64,000 nucleotides of DNA from JAFNAG01 sp963824985 (lineage in GTDB: Bacteria; Acidobacteriota; UBA6911). The notes beneath the pieces were generated by a model. That model had not been told where the DNA came from and did not search any database. It worked only from the letters and a program-made list of their open reading frames with translations. Of this stretch, positions 1 through 9,917 are shown piece after piece (position 1 is the first letter of the stretch; every line of letters begins with the position of its first letter). The DNA lies in the NCBI GenBank assembly GCA_963824985.1, contig CAWGRQ010000040.1, positions 1 to 64,000 of the forward strand, read 5' to 3'. A program made the translations under genes and the position numbers.

Positions 1-1
1 C

Positions 2-511
2 GTGATTTCATACTGCCACTTTCCCACACGGCCCAATGGCTGGGATGCCGCCGCGCAAAGACTATCCTTCTCCTGCTTCAAGCAGTGCGCAAAGTCGAAA
101 GACTCGGCCATTCTCGACCTCTACCGGAATTGCCCCCATCGACCGAAACTGCTCGGCCTTTCCACCCATGTTCCGATTGCCGAACGGCCCCGCCTGCATA
201 TCGAAATCCCCAGAGGAACGGAACGGTTCCGTCAGCTGCACTGTCTGCGCTCGGCAGCCGAAAGAACCAACAGCACCCTCAAGGAGGACAACGCCATCCT
301 CCGAAATCCCTCCGTCCGTTCTCTGCGCCGGGCGTCCATGGAATCGCTGATGGGCGTCATAACTACTTTGCTGGATCGCGTCGTCCGCTTTGCCATCGAT
401 GTGGCCGTCAAGGAAAGGAAATTCAAGAACACCGGTGACAAAGCCTGGCTCAATCAGCTCTTGCCTCCAGAGATCCCCTCCCACCTTAAGCCATTTGTTT
501 CCGCCGCTTGA
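2..511 (+). pseudogene. DDE transposase, C-terminal fragment (5' end outside window)
   Basis: The frame is open from the window edge to a stop at 511 and encodes 169 residues. The second half has the feel of a DDE transposase C-terminus: a region with an arginine/serine-rich 'AERTNSTLKED' catalytic-Glu-like segment (about residues 86-96), then a helical, basic tail ending in FVSAA. In such transposases the motif ERxNSxLK carries the last acidic residue of the catalytic triad. The first codon seen is GTG at 2, but the real start should lie upstream of the window, so this is the 3' part of a gene or a remnant. The exact IS family cannot be named from this piece. Confidence 0.55.
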
Positions 512-884
512 AGAAGACGGCACTAAAAAGCGGTGTGTCTGTCGAAGCCCCATCTTCCGCTGAAAACCGCGGAAAACCGATTCAGAACTCATTTTGAAAT
601 CTGCCACCGCTGTTGGAGTTCTTTTATTAGAAATTCATGCGGAGTATTTAAATCGGCTCAAACTGCTTAGTCCCATGACTCCCGGTCGCCGCGGGCGTTA
701 TCGCCGGCTGTCTATAATCGCACCGGGGAGAGTGGCAGGGACGCAGATGATCGCTCGGGCCGGCCGGCTTCTCCGCCGGAATACCTTCGGCCTCTCGCTT
801 ACAGGCTGCTCCCGCGCCCACCCTTCCCGGCACGTCCCCCGGAATATCACCCTATCCGCCCCGCGTGACAAACGGGGTCATTCT
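512..884. other. intergenic, no gene seen
   Basis: About 370 bases between the transposase fragment and the end of the WYL regulator remnant. Open frames here lack ribosome binding sites and recognisable motifs. No terminator, RNA gene or clear repeat was seen. Confidence 0.5.
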
Positions 885-1863
885 TCATTGCTCCCCGATG
901 ATTTTTTTTGCTTCGGCGCGGACCTTCTCGCGGAGGGCCGGCGAGCTTACGACCCGCACGCCGACTGCCGAAGCTCAGGATCCAGCCGACCAGCTCGGGG
1001 GTGTCGGCGACGCGCAGGCTCATTCTCAGGGCGCCGCCCTTCATGGGCTCCATTCGCTGGCTGGGATGCCATTGACGATCGCGCGCCCAGGCGGCCGTCC
1101 TGCGGTCGAAGAGGAGTTCGACCTCGATCGGGCGCGCCGCGCATCACCACCAGCGCGTCCCGCACATAAGCCTCCAGGTCAAAACCAAGCGGAAGCTGGC
1201 AGGGGCGATTCGTGATCGCCAGCGCGCGCACGCGGTCAACCGCGAACATCCGCACCTCACGGCGAGTGTGGCACCAGGCGATCAGATACAGCGCGCCCGC
1301 GCATACCAGAGGCGGTACGGATCGACATCGCGACGGCTCGTCACGTTCCGCGACGCCGAGTAGTAGCGCATCTGCACCGTGCGCTTGAGCGCGATCGCGT
1401 GCGTGAGCTGCTCGATCGCGCGCCGATGCTCCCGGTACGATTTGTGCGGGCCCATCCCCACCGAGAGATAGCCCTGCATCTGCCGGACATAGGCCAGCGC
1501 CTCATGCGGCAATGCCGCCGTCGCCTTGTTCAACGCGGCGTCCAACGATTCCTTCATGGGGGTGCCGTCGAGCGGCTTCATCAGATCGCGGCTGAACACC
1601 AGCGACATCAGTTCGGTGGGCGAAAAGGCCAGCGCCGGCGCCTTGAAACCCTCGATCAGCCGCCAGCGCGTCCGCCCGTCCACGCGGTCGGTGTACAGCG
1701 GGAAATCGGTCGAGAGCGCGTCGAGATCGCGGCGCAGCGTCCGGGCATGGCAGGCATGATCCGGCGGCAGAGATGCAACGAGCTCCTCCAGCGTCGCCGC
1801 GCCCGCCTTCTCGATCTTTTTCAACAGGTACCACTGACGCCTGACCTGATCGTTCCGAGACAT
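885..1863 (-). pseudogene. WYL-domain HTH transcriptional regulator, frameshifted
   Basis: An N-terminal DeoR/YafY-type winged helix (MSRNDQVRRQWYLLKKIE onward) is followed by a WYL domain, the architecture of regulators that sense nucleotides or nucleic acid ligands. The frame is intact from ATG 1863 (GGAGG about 8 bases upstream) to about 1290. It then shifts near 1290, again near 1130, and again near 960. Stitching the three frames gives a continuous WYL protein of about 325 residues: LWYARG..LYLIAWCHTRREVRMF, then RPIEVELLFDRRTAAW, then a tail ending REKVRAEAKKIIGEQ with its stop at 885-887. All three shifts fall in GC-rich runs. It is either a pseudogene or a gene with clustered indel errors. 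No target gene is evident nearby. Confidence 0.75.
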
Positions 1864-2202
1864 GCCGGATGCCTCCAGGCACACACCAACCTAACCGCTC
1901 GAAGGGGGAGAACGAGTGGGGAAATGAAACGCGCCCAGAATAGCGCGGGAGGATCAAAATATCAATTGATTTGGGCGGGTCGGGCGCCGGGCGCTTCGAT
2001 GCGATATGATTCCTTTTTTAAGAATGACCCTTGTAAACGCTGTCTGGGAATGGCTGGAGATTTACGATCCGTGCATGGAGCCCAGCCCCCAAGACGCCGC
2101 GCCGCCGCTTGTGCCATCCGGGGTGGAAAAGCGGCGGCATAACCGCGCAGTCCAAAGCGCCGCGCGCCGCACTCTGGCTCATGACCGGCATTTCCGGAAG
2201 CA
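1864..2202. other. intergenic, no gene seen
   Basis: About 340 bases upstream of the WYL gene. No convincing coding frame, hairpin terminator or repeat was recognised. Confidence 0.4.
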
Positions 2203-2391
2203 TCACACCCCTTCCGTGCGGGAGTGCGCGGTGCTGTCGATGGCCGGGAAGATGCAGCCCATGGCGATCATGATGATCAGGAACAGGGCGAGCATCAGGC
2301 CGGGTATAAAGCCCCCCATCCGGCGGCTGGCGGCCGCGTTCCGGGTACCGATCCGGAACTGCCGCAATCGGGCGGCCGAGGTTCCGGGCAT
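2203..2391 (-). CDS. small single-pass membrane protein, unknown function
   Basis: A 62-residue frame begins at ATG 2391, one base after the stop of the upstream OmpA-type gene (stop 2393-2395), so the two are probably co-transcribed and translationally coupled. The protein has a basic N-terminal half and one hydrophobic segment (about residues 28-47, GFIPGLMLALFLIIMIAMGC), followed by a short polar tail. I do not recognise the family. The tight spacing and the clean transmembrane segment support a real gene; its short length and lack of a known relative are the weak points. Confidence 0.45.
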   Translation of the reverse strand: MPGTSAARLRQFRIGTRNAAASRRMGGFIPGLMLALFLIIMIAMGCIFPAIDSTAHSRTEGV

Positions 2392-2392
2392 C

Positions 2393-3385
2393 TCAGAACT
2401 TGACGAATTCGACTCTCCGGTTTTCGGCCCGCCCCTGCGGTGTATCATTGGGCTTCACCGGTTTGGTCTGGCCGAGCCCCTCCGTCGTCAACCGGTCGGC
2501 AGCTACGCCGAATTGGGATACGAGAGCGGCTTTGACAGCCTCGGCGCGCCGCTTCGATAAATCGAGGTTCTTCGCGGCATCCCCGGTGCTGTCGGTATGG
2601 CCTTCAATCCTGAGCTTAAGACCCGGCTCAGCCTTCATGGCTTCCGCGACCACTTTCAACACCGGATTCGACTCCGGCCGCAGACGGTCGCTGTTCACGT
2701 CGAAGGTGATCCCGTGCGTCACAAACCTGCCGGCCGAGAGAATCGTCTTGCTGAAATCGGGGCTCGACTCCGCGATGCGGAATCTGGCGAAGGCGAACTG
2801 GGCGCCCTCGTTCGGATCTGTTTCCATCCAGCCGCGCTTCAGCCTGCTTACGTCCACCTGGTTGACATCGATGAGCCGCTCGCCGTTCAGATAGATGCGA
2901 ATGCGGCCGTCCTGCAGCCAGAGATTGAGCGCATTCGACCTGACATCCTCGTACTTGCACTCCGACGAACCGAGCTCTCCATCCGGCCCCTCCAGGGTCG
3001 CATCGCATCTTTGCTCGGGATGAAATCGGACCCAGAATTTCAACACACTCCCGTCTTCTCCGTCATCAAACTGCCACGAGAGGTCGCAGTTATCCGCACC
3101 GGTGAGCGTGAAATCCTGCTCGATCGTGAAGTTTTTCGGCCAGGCAGTCACATTGGGGTAGAGCTGGGTGGCCTGCGTCGCCAGAAGGCGGCCTTCGGCG
3201 CTCAGCTTCACGCTCGCGCCGCGCACCTTCCAGTGAGGCGGTGCGGCCCCTTTCGGCATATCCGTGAAGTCGTCGAACAACAGCACCTTTTCTCCCGGGA
3301 TGAAATCCCAGCCTTCCGCGAGATTCGCGGTTTGATTTCCCGAGACCGCGAGGAAAAACCCTGCCAGAATGATCGTCGCCATCAT
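2393..3385 (-). CDS. OmpA-family outer-membrane/peptidoglycan-associated protein
   Basis: This is a 330-residue exported protein. The N-terminus MMATIILAGFFLAVSG is a signal sequence, and ATG 3385 is chosen because AAGGA lies about 9 bases upstream; the longer frame to 3487 adds a polar leader that would bury the signal. The middle (about 25-220) is an uncharacterised region resembling concanavalin-like secreted domains. The C-terminal 110 residues are an OmpA/MotB peptidoglycan-binding domain: ITFDVNSDRLRPES, then LRIEGHTDSTGD, then the binding helix NLDLSKRRAEAVKAAL that fits NxxLSxxRAxxVxxxL, and a GLGQTKP turn. The expected role is to tether the envelope to peptidoglycan. A small membrane protein gene follows directly. 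Confidence 0.88.
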   Translation of the reverse strand: MMATIILAGFFLAVSGNQTANLAEGWDFIPGEKVLLFDDFTDMPKGAAPPHWKVRGASVKLSAEGRLLATQATQLYPNVTAWPKNFTIEQDFTLTGADNCDLSWQFDDGEDGSVLKFWVRFHPEQRCDATLEGPDGELGSSECKYEDVRSNALNLWLQDGRIRIYLNGERLIDVNQVDVSRLKRGWMETDPNEGAQFAFARFRIAESSPDFSKTILSAGRFVTHGITFDVNSDRLRPESNPVLKVVAEAMKAEPGLKLRIEGHTDSTGDAAKNLDLSKRRAEAVKAALVSQFGVAADRLTTEGLGQTKPVKPNDTPQGRAENRRVEFVKF

Positions 3386-3953
3386 AGTGAGTTTGTCCTT
3401 CCGCAAATCGGGACACGGCACTCCGTGACGCAATGGAATGTCGCCCTCTGTCTGCATCTTATCGGCTGTTGGGGAACCTTCAGCCACGCTTTATTCCCGT
3501 ACCTGCCCTCATTATGCATCAAAATCGTTCGCCCGCGGATGTGAACTGCGTTCCTCAGGCCGGATCCGATTCCTGCAAAAGCCCCGCACTCGGATCGGAT
3601 AACCGGGAACCCGCGTTCATCCGCGTTCATCCGCGTCCTGAAATGTCTTACAGTCTTCTCTTCATGAATAATCCGGGCTTGAGTCCTTGCGCAATGAGGT
3701 CAAGGGGCAAAGGGGACGGCGGGCTGATTCCGGAATCGGCACCCGGCAGACCGGCATTTCCGGAAGAGGCACACACCTTCCGCTCGGGGGAGCGCGGTGA
3801 TGCCGGGGACGCCCGGCCAGGCTTCGAGTACCGATTGTGATGTTGACGCGGCGCTCTCTGGCTTGTGGTTGTATCCCAATTCGTTTATAAACGGAGATGC
3901 CGGCCTCGCCGGAGTGGTTGTAATTCACCGAACCGACAGGAAGGGATAAAAAT
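3386..3953. other. intergenic between divergent genes
   Basis: About 570 bases separate the divergent OmpA-type and deiminase-like genes and must hold both promoters. A 10-bp direct repeat, CGCGTTCATC, occurs twice in tandem at 3612-3633. A long frame on the minus strand overlapping 3662-4102 lacks family motifs and was not called. Confidence 0.4.
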
Positions 3954-5348
3954 ATGCGCCTGCGTGCGGTCAGGAATGTTGCCTTAATCACGATGTCACT
4001 GCTGGCATCGATTGCATTCGGCGCCGCGGACCGGAAGCCGGCTGTGGAGGCGGATTTCGAGAAGCTTCGGACCGTAATCGTGATGTCGGTCGATGATTCC
4101 ATCTATAAGTCCTCGGAAATGGGGAGTTCGATCCATCCGATCTTCAACAAGGGCCTGGCTTCGGGCGCGATCACGGAGCATCGCGCCCTGGTGCGGCTGC
4201 TCGAAAAAGCCGGGGTGAAGGTCCTGCAGGTGAGAGACCTGCTGCAGGACGCGATCGACAATGCGCGGAGGAGCGGCGATCTGGAAGCCTGGATCCGGCA
4301 AACATACCCCGATCAGGCGGAGCGAATCCTGCCCAACCTGGCGGCGGTCAACGCCGACACTGTCATTCAGCGCAGCGACGATCTTTTCTACCGGAAGAAC
4401 GACCGGGGGGAACTGGATCCGCTCTTTCTGCCCCTGTCCTCGATGTACTGGTCGCGCGACTTCGCCATATCCACCCCCAAAGGCATCATCATCGGAAACG
4501 GCCAGAACTTCGGGCGGACGCTCGAAAACTCCCTGGCCCGCCTGATGTTCACACATGCGGGCGCCCTGCGCGAATTCCCGATCGTATTCGATGCCGCGAA
4601 AGAAGGGGTGATCCTCGATGGGGGCGACGTCATCGTGCGTGACGAAAAGACGCTTTTCCTGGGAGTGGGCCAGAGGTCCGACCGGAAGGCGGCGCCGCTC
4701 CTGGCGCAAAGACTGGGCATGGATGTGATTGCGGTGAGCATGCCTCCGCGAGACCGGCCAAACGGAATGAGCCGGCAGCTGCTGCACCTGGATTCCATTT
4801 TCAATTTTGTGGACCGGGACAAGGTGCTCGCCGTGCCGTACTTCCTGGAGAAGGCATACGTGGACACCAACCCCATGAAGTCCATCCTGGCAGGGTTGGC
4901 GGTCGAAACGGACGCCATCAAGGCCCGAATGCCCGCCGATGCGACAGGAGGAGACTCCAAGCAGATCCGGGTGACCATCGACGCCATGCCTGGTGTCGGG
5001 TGGTTGACTCGCTACGAAGCGGGAACCGGGAAGGAGACCCCGCTCGAGATGAAGCTCGTTGACTATGCGCGCTCCCAGAACTGGACGGTTGTGTTTGTGG
5101 GCGGGAGCCGGGAAGGGATGGGCGAGGAAAAATGGGCCGTGGAACGGGCGATGTATGAGTTGCGCTGGCAGGGTACCAATGTTGCTCAGCTCGGTCCCGG
5201 GCGCGTCATCGCTTACGCTCACAATGTAAATACCAACAAGGCGCTGCGTCGCGCCGGTGTAAAGGTGCAGACATTCCCCGGGGAGATCCTGGCGATCCGC
5301 AACGGCGGCCCGCACTGCCTGATCATGCCGCTGGTGCGGCGGAAGTAA
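3954..5348 (+). CDS. secreted arginine-deiminase-family (guanidino-modifying) enzyme
   Basis: This 464-residue protein has a Sec signal (residues 1-23, MRLRAVRNVALITMSLLASIAFG) followed by an arginine deiminase/amidinotransferase fold. Diagnostic pieces are LDGGDVIV (about residues 222-229), HLDSIF with the catalytic His at 278, and the C-terminal NGGPHCLIMPL with the nucleophilic Cys at 455. These enzymes form a Cys-amidino intermediate and hydrolyse arginine to citrulline or related guanidines. The start ATG 3954 is preceded by AGGAAGGG. An export signal is unusual, because typical ArcA proteins are cytoplasmic and sit in arcABC operons. No carbamate kinase or ornithine carbamoyltransferase is nearby, so a periplasmic guanidino-compound or peptidyl-arginine substrate is possible. 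The substrate cannot be fixed from sequence. Confidence 0.82.
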   Translation: MRLRAVRNVALITMSLLASIAFGAADRKPAVEADFEKLRTVIVMSVDDSIYKSSEMGSSIHPIFNKGLASGAITEHRALVRLLEKAGVKVLQVRDLLQDAIDNARRSGDLEAWIRQTYPDQAERILPNLAAVNADTVIQRSDDLFYRKNDRGELDPLFLPLSSMYWSRDFAISTPKGIIIGNGQNFGRTLENSLARLMFTHAGALREFPIVFDAAKEGVILDGGDVIVRDEKTLFLGVGQRSDRKAAPLLAQRLGMDVIAVSMPPRDRPNGMSRQLLHLDSIFNFVDRDKVLAVPYFLEKAYVDTNPMKSILAGLAVETDAIKARMPADATGGDSKQIRVTIDAMPGVGWLTRYEAGTGKETPLEMKLVDYARSQNWTVVFVGGSREGMGEEKWAVERAMYELRWQGTNVAQLGPGRVIAYAHNVNTNKALRRAGVKVQTFPGEILAIRNGGPHCLIMPLVRRK

Positions 5349-5360
5349 ACCCGCGGTACC

Positions 5361-5510
5361 TGTTCAGCCCTGTGGTCGGAGGCAGCAAAAAAGCGGCCAC
5401 GGATTGCACGGATTCCACTGATTTTTTAAAGGCACCGCCAAAAGGCTGTGTTTCCTGCACCCTCCAGAATGCAGGCAAAGACGACGCCATCATTTGGCGC
5501 GCCTCGATAC
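5361..5510 (+). repeat. dispersed intergenic repeat R1, copy a
   Basis: About 150 bases closely match the first two thirds of the segment at 22803-22960: the shared track runs through GGCAGCAAAAA, GATTCCACTGATTTTT, TTTCCTGCACCCTCCA and CATTTGGCGCGCCTCG. The right end of the repeat (GGGCTAAACAATTAC) is missing here, so this copy is truncated. It carries no credible gene. Confidence 0.75.
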
Positions 5511-5632
5511 TGAACCTTATACGCATCTTGCCCGCGACAGGCAAACTCGCTTGAGCCAGGTGCCGGGCCTGAGGAAGCAATTGCTTTGGGAGCGGAGGCC
5601 ACTCACTGTGTTCACAATATTTGGCGCAGGGG

Positions 5633-6190
5633 CTATTCCCGTCTGAAAAGGTCCGCCACCGAAATCATGGCTTCAGGGGCTGCGAGCGGATTAAGGGTGT
5701 CGCCGGCGAAGAATCGTTGGCAGGAGCGGTAGGCCCCCTTGTTGGGCTCGCGATAGACTTCGACGCAGCGATCGATGAGGTTGACGATCCAGTAGTCCTG
5801 GATTTCCACGCGCGCATACAGGCTCCCCTTGCGCCGGCGGTCATGCTCCAAGGTAGTATCGGAGACCTCGACTAGCAGTACGGCCGTAGCCGGGTGCGCA
5901 TCCCAATAATCCAGGGGATTCCCCCCTACGACGGCCAGGTCAGGTTCGGGCTCGGAATCCGGGGAGAGCGCAATGGGCAATTGCGGCCGTACTGAAAAGG
6001 CCGGTCCGAACGCGGCTCGGATCGCGTCATGAACCAGCTGGATCACCGCGGCGTGGACGCTTCCCTGGGGCGTCATCTGCAGAATCTCTCCATCAACCAG
6101 CTCCACACGCTCACCGGGTGTGAACATGCCTGCGGCGATCATCTTGTCGTACTCTTCCCGCGTCCAGCGCCGCATCTCGATGGCTTTCAT
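5633..6190 (-). CDS. Uma2-family (DUF820) putative endonuclease
   Basis: The product is 185 residues from ATG 6190, which has GGAG about 8 bases upstream; the longer frame to 6223 adds 11 residues with no site. The opening MRRWTREEYDKMIAAGMF and VELVDGEILQM are typical of the Uma2/DUF820 fold. The PD-(D/E)xK-type core is visible as SEPEPDLAVV (about residues 91-100) and VLLVEVSDTTLEHDRR (about 115-130), followed by LYARVEIQDYWIVNL. The family is predicted to be nuclease-like but its role is unknown; it is often multi-copy in Cyanobacteria, Chloroflexi and Acidobacteriota. It stands alone between a repeat and the sensor kinase. Confidence 0.85.
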   Translation of the reverse strand: MKAIEMRRWTREEYDKMIAAGMFTPGERVELVDGEILQMTPQGSVHAAVIQLVHDAIRAAFGPAFSVRPQLPIALSPDSEPEPDLAVVGGNPLDYWDAHPATAVLLVEVSDTTLEHDRRRKGSLYARVEIQDYWIVNLIDRCVEVYREPNKGAYRSCQRFFAGDTLNPLAAPEAMISVADLFRRE

Positions 6191-6399
6191 GGATTTACTC
6201 CGCTGCAGGAGAGTATACGGCACCTCGCGTCCTCAGTAAATCTCTTCATCGTATGATGTTTCCTCAGAGGTCTTTCTATTTCCTGAAAAATGCGCCCCAG
6301 GCTCCGTTTCTCTCAATGCGCAGATCTTCTTTACATTTCCGTGACAACTCGGCGAGGATGAAAGAACAATTGTGTCATATGGTGAGATCCGGATATCCC

Positions 6400-8624
6400 A
6401 TGACGAGCCAGCGCCGCCGACCTGCCGGCTTTTTCCGGCAGGCATTGTGGATTGCCATGCCGGTCGCCATTCTCTCAGCCGTCGCACTCTACTCGTTGAG
6501 GCAGGATAGAGCCGGCATCGCGCAGGACGCCCGCGACCGCGCCCAGGTTCTGGCTGCTAATCTGGCCGATCAGTGGCGTGGGCGCGTTGCCAGCGATCTC
6601 GAGGAGTTCCTTGTCGACTGGTACTTTCGCCAAATATGTTCCGGTCGCCCTCGCCTGGCCCGAGGGGAGTGGAATGGTGCGGGTCGACAACCAAGCTGAA
6701 ATCGCCGCCCGGGTGAAGAAGGCGCAGAGCAGCCCCCTGATGGCATTGCTCCCCCAGATGCGCGGCCGACTGCTCGACGGCCGGGTGGAAGTTCCGGCTG
6801 ATTTTCCGCCGTTGCCCATCCCGCCCGACTGGATTGCCAAACTGACTTCCGAACAGTTGCGCACGATGCAGATCGCAGAAGGCGCCGCGTTTCAGCAACG
6901 GGATGCCGCGGCGGGAAGAAGTGCACTATCGGCCCTGAAAGCGGCCCGGGCGCCCGAGCCGGCGTATGCCGCCGCGGAATGCGACATTCTGCTGATGGGA
7001 TCCGACCCGGTCTCTTCTATCGGTATCGAGCAACTCCTGATCGAGCTTGCGCGCAAATACCCGGAAGCCACTACCGCATCCGGCAGCCCGGTGGCGGATC
7101 TCGCCCTGATCCGCGCGCTTCGACCGGCCAACGCCGGGCCTTCCGGCCGAAGCCCTGCGTGAGGAACTGTTTCGCCGTGTGATCGGGCACCCCTCGTTCC
7201 TGACGCCGGCGTTGATTGCCGCAGCGGAGGGAACGGCCACGGATGCCCGGACCACCGAATGGATCCGGATTCTGAAGGACGTCTGGCTGGAGCAGGAGAG
7301 GGCCCGCGAATTGTTTAAGCAGCTTTTGAAGTTACCCTTTGATCCATCCGCCCGATTGAATGAGATCTGGCTCGAGGCAGAGGTCCGGACTTTTCTTGCC
7401 CTGCGCGAAACAAAAGTGGTCGGCCATGATTATTCGGTCGTGCTGATCCCCGGACAAGTGCTCGAACAGGCCTTCCTGCGCGCGTTGGCCGAAACCCGCA
7501 GCCAATTGCCCTCCTATATGGACGTGTCCGTCCAGGTCGGACAAAGACGTTGGCCGGTGGTCCCCAACGGATGGACGATCCCGTACGATTCGCCGGCATC
7601 CAATGTCCTGGCCACCGCGGATGCAGGCATGTCCGCGAGGCCGGACCTCGAACCGATTCCGGAAGGCGCCAAGGAATATAAGCTCCTGTGGTATCTGGCG
7701 CCGCCGGATAGCCTGGCCATAAAATTCACCATCAACCTGGAACTGGGGCGACCGGAATTGCTGTACGCGCGATATCGGCAGCGCCTGTGGCTGGCGGTCG
7801 GACTCGTGCTGTCGGCCACGGCGGCAGCAGGGATCGGGCTCGCCGGCGCCTGGCGCGCCTTTCGTCGGCAAGAGAGGCTGGCGGAAATGACGTCGAACTT
7901 TGTCTCCAGCGTTTCGCACGAACTGCGCGCGCCCCTCGCTTCGGTACGCCTGATGGCGGAGAGCCTGGACCAGGGCCGGATCGAAAATGTGGAAAAACAA
8001 AAGGAATATTTTCGCCTGATCGGCCAGGAATGCTCCCGGCTTTCATCCCTGGTCGAGAATGTGCTCGATTTTTCGCGCATCCATCAGGGAAGGAAACGCT
8101 ATGAGTTCGAGCCGACCGACCTGGCGGCTCTGATCCGCCAGACCGTCAGGCTGATGGAGCCGGGCGCGAGTGCGCGCGACGTGAATCTCCTGCTTTCAGA
8201 ACTGCCGGCCGGCTGCGAGGAATTGCAGCCGTCCTGGGACGGCCAGGCGGTTCAGCAAGCCCTGGTGAATCTCATCGACAATGCGATCAAGCATTCTCCG
8301 GCCGGCTCACAGGTAATTGTTGCCTGCGAAACCGCGGGCAAGGCAGAGGATGCAGTGATTCGCGTCTCAGTGTCGGACCAGGGTCAGGGAATCCCGGACG
8401 AAGAACGCGAACGCATCTTCGAGCCTTTCTACCGGAGCGGCGTCGAGTTGCGGCGCGAAACCAGAGGCATCGGTATCGGCCTGAGCATTGTGAAGCATGT
8501 CGCCGAAGCCCACGGCGGCCGTATTACTCTTGAAAGCAGCCCGGGGCAGGGGAGCCGGTTCACCATGGAGCTGCCTGCCGACAGCAGATCTGAAAAGGCA
8601 GGCGGGGGATCCCCTGGGCAATAG
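6400..8624 (+). CDS. sensor histidine kinase with extracytoplasmic sensor region (two frameshifts)
   Basis: Three overlapping frames join into one kinase: frame 1 to about 6620, frame 2 to about 7140, frame 3 to the stop at 8624. The N-terminus (QALWIAMPVAILSAVALYSL) is a membrane segment, followed by about 400 residues without a recognised domain. A second membrane helix (about 7780-7850) precedes the HisKA H-box SVSHELRAPLASVRL, whose phospho-His codon is at 7917. The ATPase domain shows the N-box (LVNLIDNAIKHSP), the G1 box (VSDQGQGIPDEE) and the G2 box (GIGIGLSIVKHV). The start is uncertain: ATG 6358, 6379 and 6400 are in frame and none has a strong site. Its partner regulator begins 7 bases after the stop. 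Both shifts may be sequence errors, because the translation is otherwise continuous. Confidence 0.82.
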
Positions 8625-8631
8625 CCGAACT

Positions 8632-9348
8632 ATGAAAACGAGCAACAGCGGACAGCGGATCCTGATCATCGAAGACGAAGCTGCGATGCGCACGGTCCTC
8701 AAGGATATTCTGGAAAGTGAAGGATTCCGCGTCCTGACGGCGGTTGACGGTGAAGCCGGGCTGCAAACCGCTCTCAAAGAAAAACCCGATTTGATCCTGC
8801 TCGATATCATGCTGCCCAAAATGGACGGCTTCGCCCTGTGCGCCGGGTTGCGATCTCTGGAACTGGCCGCTCCGGTGTTGATGCTGACCGCAAAAGGACA
8901 GATCGAGGATCGCATCGCGGGCCTCGATTCCGGAGCGGATGATTACCTGGTCAAGCCTTTCAGTGCCGGGGAACTGCTGGCGCGCATCCGCGCCCTGCTC
9001 CGGCGCATTCAAAGGCAATCAAGGGCGGTGACCCGCCTCGCGCTCGGCGACCTCGAAATCGACCTGGTGCGGCAAACCGCCCGGCGCGGACGCAAGTCCA
9101 TCCACCTGACCGCCAAGGAATTCTCGATGCTGAGACTGCTGGCCGAGGCCGAAGGGGAGCCGGTCACACGCGATCGGTTTCTGGACGTGGTCTGGGGCTA
9201 TGCGGCCTTCCCCACCACGCGCACCGTGGACAACCACATCGCCAGCCTGCGCGCCAAGATCGAGCCGGATCCTGAGAACCCCCGGTGGATCAAAACCGTC
9301 CACGGCGTCGGCTATCGGCTGGAGCCGGCAGCCGGACCCGGCCCATAA
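8632..9348 (+). CDS. OmpR/PhoB-family response regulator
   Basis: This is a 238-residue two-domain regulator. The receiver domain has the acidic pocket E14-D15, the phospho-acceptor D58 in LILLDIMLP, the switch Thr in MLTAKG, and the conserved Lys in DDYLVKPF. The C-terminal winged helix (about 135-230) has the usual HLTAKEFSMLRLL, VTRDRFLDVVWGY and TRTVDNHIASLRAKIE landmarks and ends with KTVHGVGYRLE. ATG 8632 is chosen over the upstream in-frame start at 8497 because the longer form would begin inside the kinase's catalytic domain. It is the cognate partner of the kinase immediately upstream. Target genes are not evident. Confidence 0.95.
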   Translation: MKTSNSGQRILIIEDEAAMRTVLKDILESEGFRVLTAVDGEAGLQTALKEKPDLILLDIMLPKMDGFALCAGLRSLELAAPVLMLTAKGQIEDRIAGLDSGADDYLVKPFSAGELLARIRALLRRIQRQSRAVTRLALGDLEIDLVRQTARRGRKSIHLTAKEFSMLRLLAEAEGEPVTRDRFLDVVWGYAAFPTTRTVDNHIASLRAKIEPDPENPRWIKTVHGVGYRLEPAAGPGP

Positions 9349-9429
9349 TCCGCTTGATTCACGCAGAAGTCTATGTTGTCCAAATCATATTGCTTGTCGT
9401 GGCCCTACCCCGGCCCCTCTGACCCCCTC

Positions 9430-9690
9430 CTAGCGCCGGCGATAGACCTCACGACGATGGCCGATCCTATAGATCCGCACAAGATGTAATTCGTCATCGA
9501 TGGTGTAGAGGATGCGATAGTCGCCGCTCCGCACGCGAAACCCATTACCCCTGACAAGTATTTTGCATCCGGGCGGCCGCGGATCCGCCAGGAGGTCATC
9601 AATGGCATCGGAGACGTGCTCGCGGGCCCGGGTGGGCAGATCGCGATATTCACGTCGCGCGCGGGTTTCCAACTCGACCTTATACGTCAC
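9430..9690 (-). CDS. RelE/ParE-type toxin
   Basis: The product is 86 residues with the RelE/ParE fold signature: an N-terminal strand and helix (YKVELETRARREYRDLP), a middle helix, then the strands KILVRGNGFRVRSGDYRILYTI, ending with the typical VRIYRIGHRREVYRR. The 'GDYRILY' and 'IGHRREVY' elements are hallmarks of RelE-like mRNA interferases. It is the second gene of a toxin-antitoxin pair; its start overlaps the antitoxin stop by 4 bases (9687-9690). Ribosome-dependent mRNA cleavage is the expected activity, although the ParE gyrase-poison branch cannot be excluded. Confidence 0.9.
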   Translation of the reverse strand: MTYKVELETRARREYRDLPTRAREHVSDAIDDLLADPRPPGCKILVRGNGFRVRSGDYRILYTIDDELHLVRIYRIGHRREVYRRR

Positions 9691-9917
9691 TTCTTGCCAC
9701 CCCGGCGGGGTTCTTTCCTTATGTCATCCCAGGAGTGAAAGCCCGTGGCTTCCCTTATTGCTTCCCGGAGGTCCTCAGCGTCGAGCAGATCCTCGAGTTT
9801 TTCTCTTAAAGCGGTTTCGAGGACAAAGTTCTTGCGCAGGCCCAGCTTCTTGCAGACGATGTCCAGCTGGGCGGTGAGATCGGACGGGAGCTTCGTGGCA
9901 AAGGGCTCGGTTTTCAT
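9687..9917 (-). CDS. ribbon-helix-helix-type antitoxin
   Basis: This 76-residue protein has an N-terminal short strand and helices (KTEPFATKLPSDLTAQLDIVCKKLGLRKNFVLETALREKL) that fit a ribbon-helix-helix DNA-binding domain. An acidic then basic tail probably wraps the toxin. ATG 9917 has AAAGGAATTGCC in front. It is the first gene of the operon and overlaps the toxin gene, so the pair is translationally coupled. These antitoxins normally repress their own promoter; the A+T-rich upstream segment (about 9918-9965) contains ATCATGAT-like palindromic matter that could be the operator. Confidence 0.85.
   Translation of the reverse strand: MKTEPFATKLPSDLTAQLDIVCKKLGLRKNFVLETALREKLEDLLDAEDLREAIREATGFHSWDDIRKEPRRGGKK

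Noticed and set aside
3996..5315. 439-residue minus-strand frame over the deiminase-like gene
   Set aside because: A shadow of the coding strand; the plus-strand protein has clear catalytic motifs and a signal peptide.
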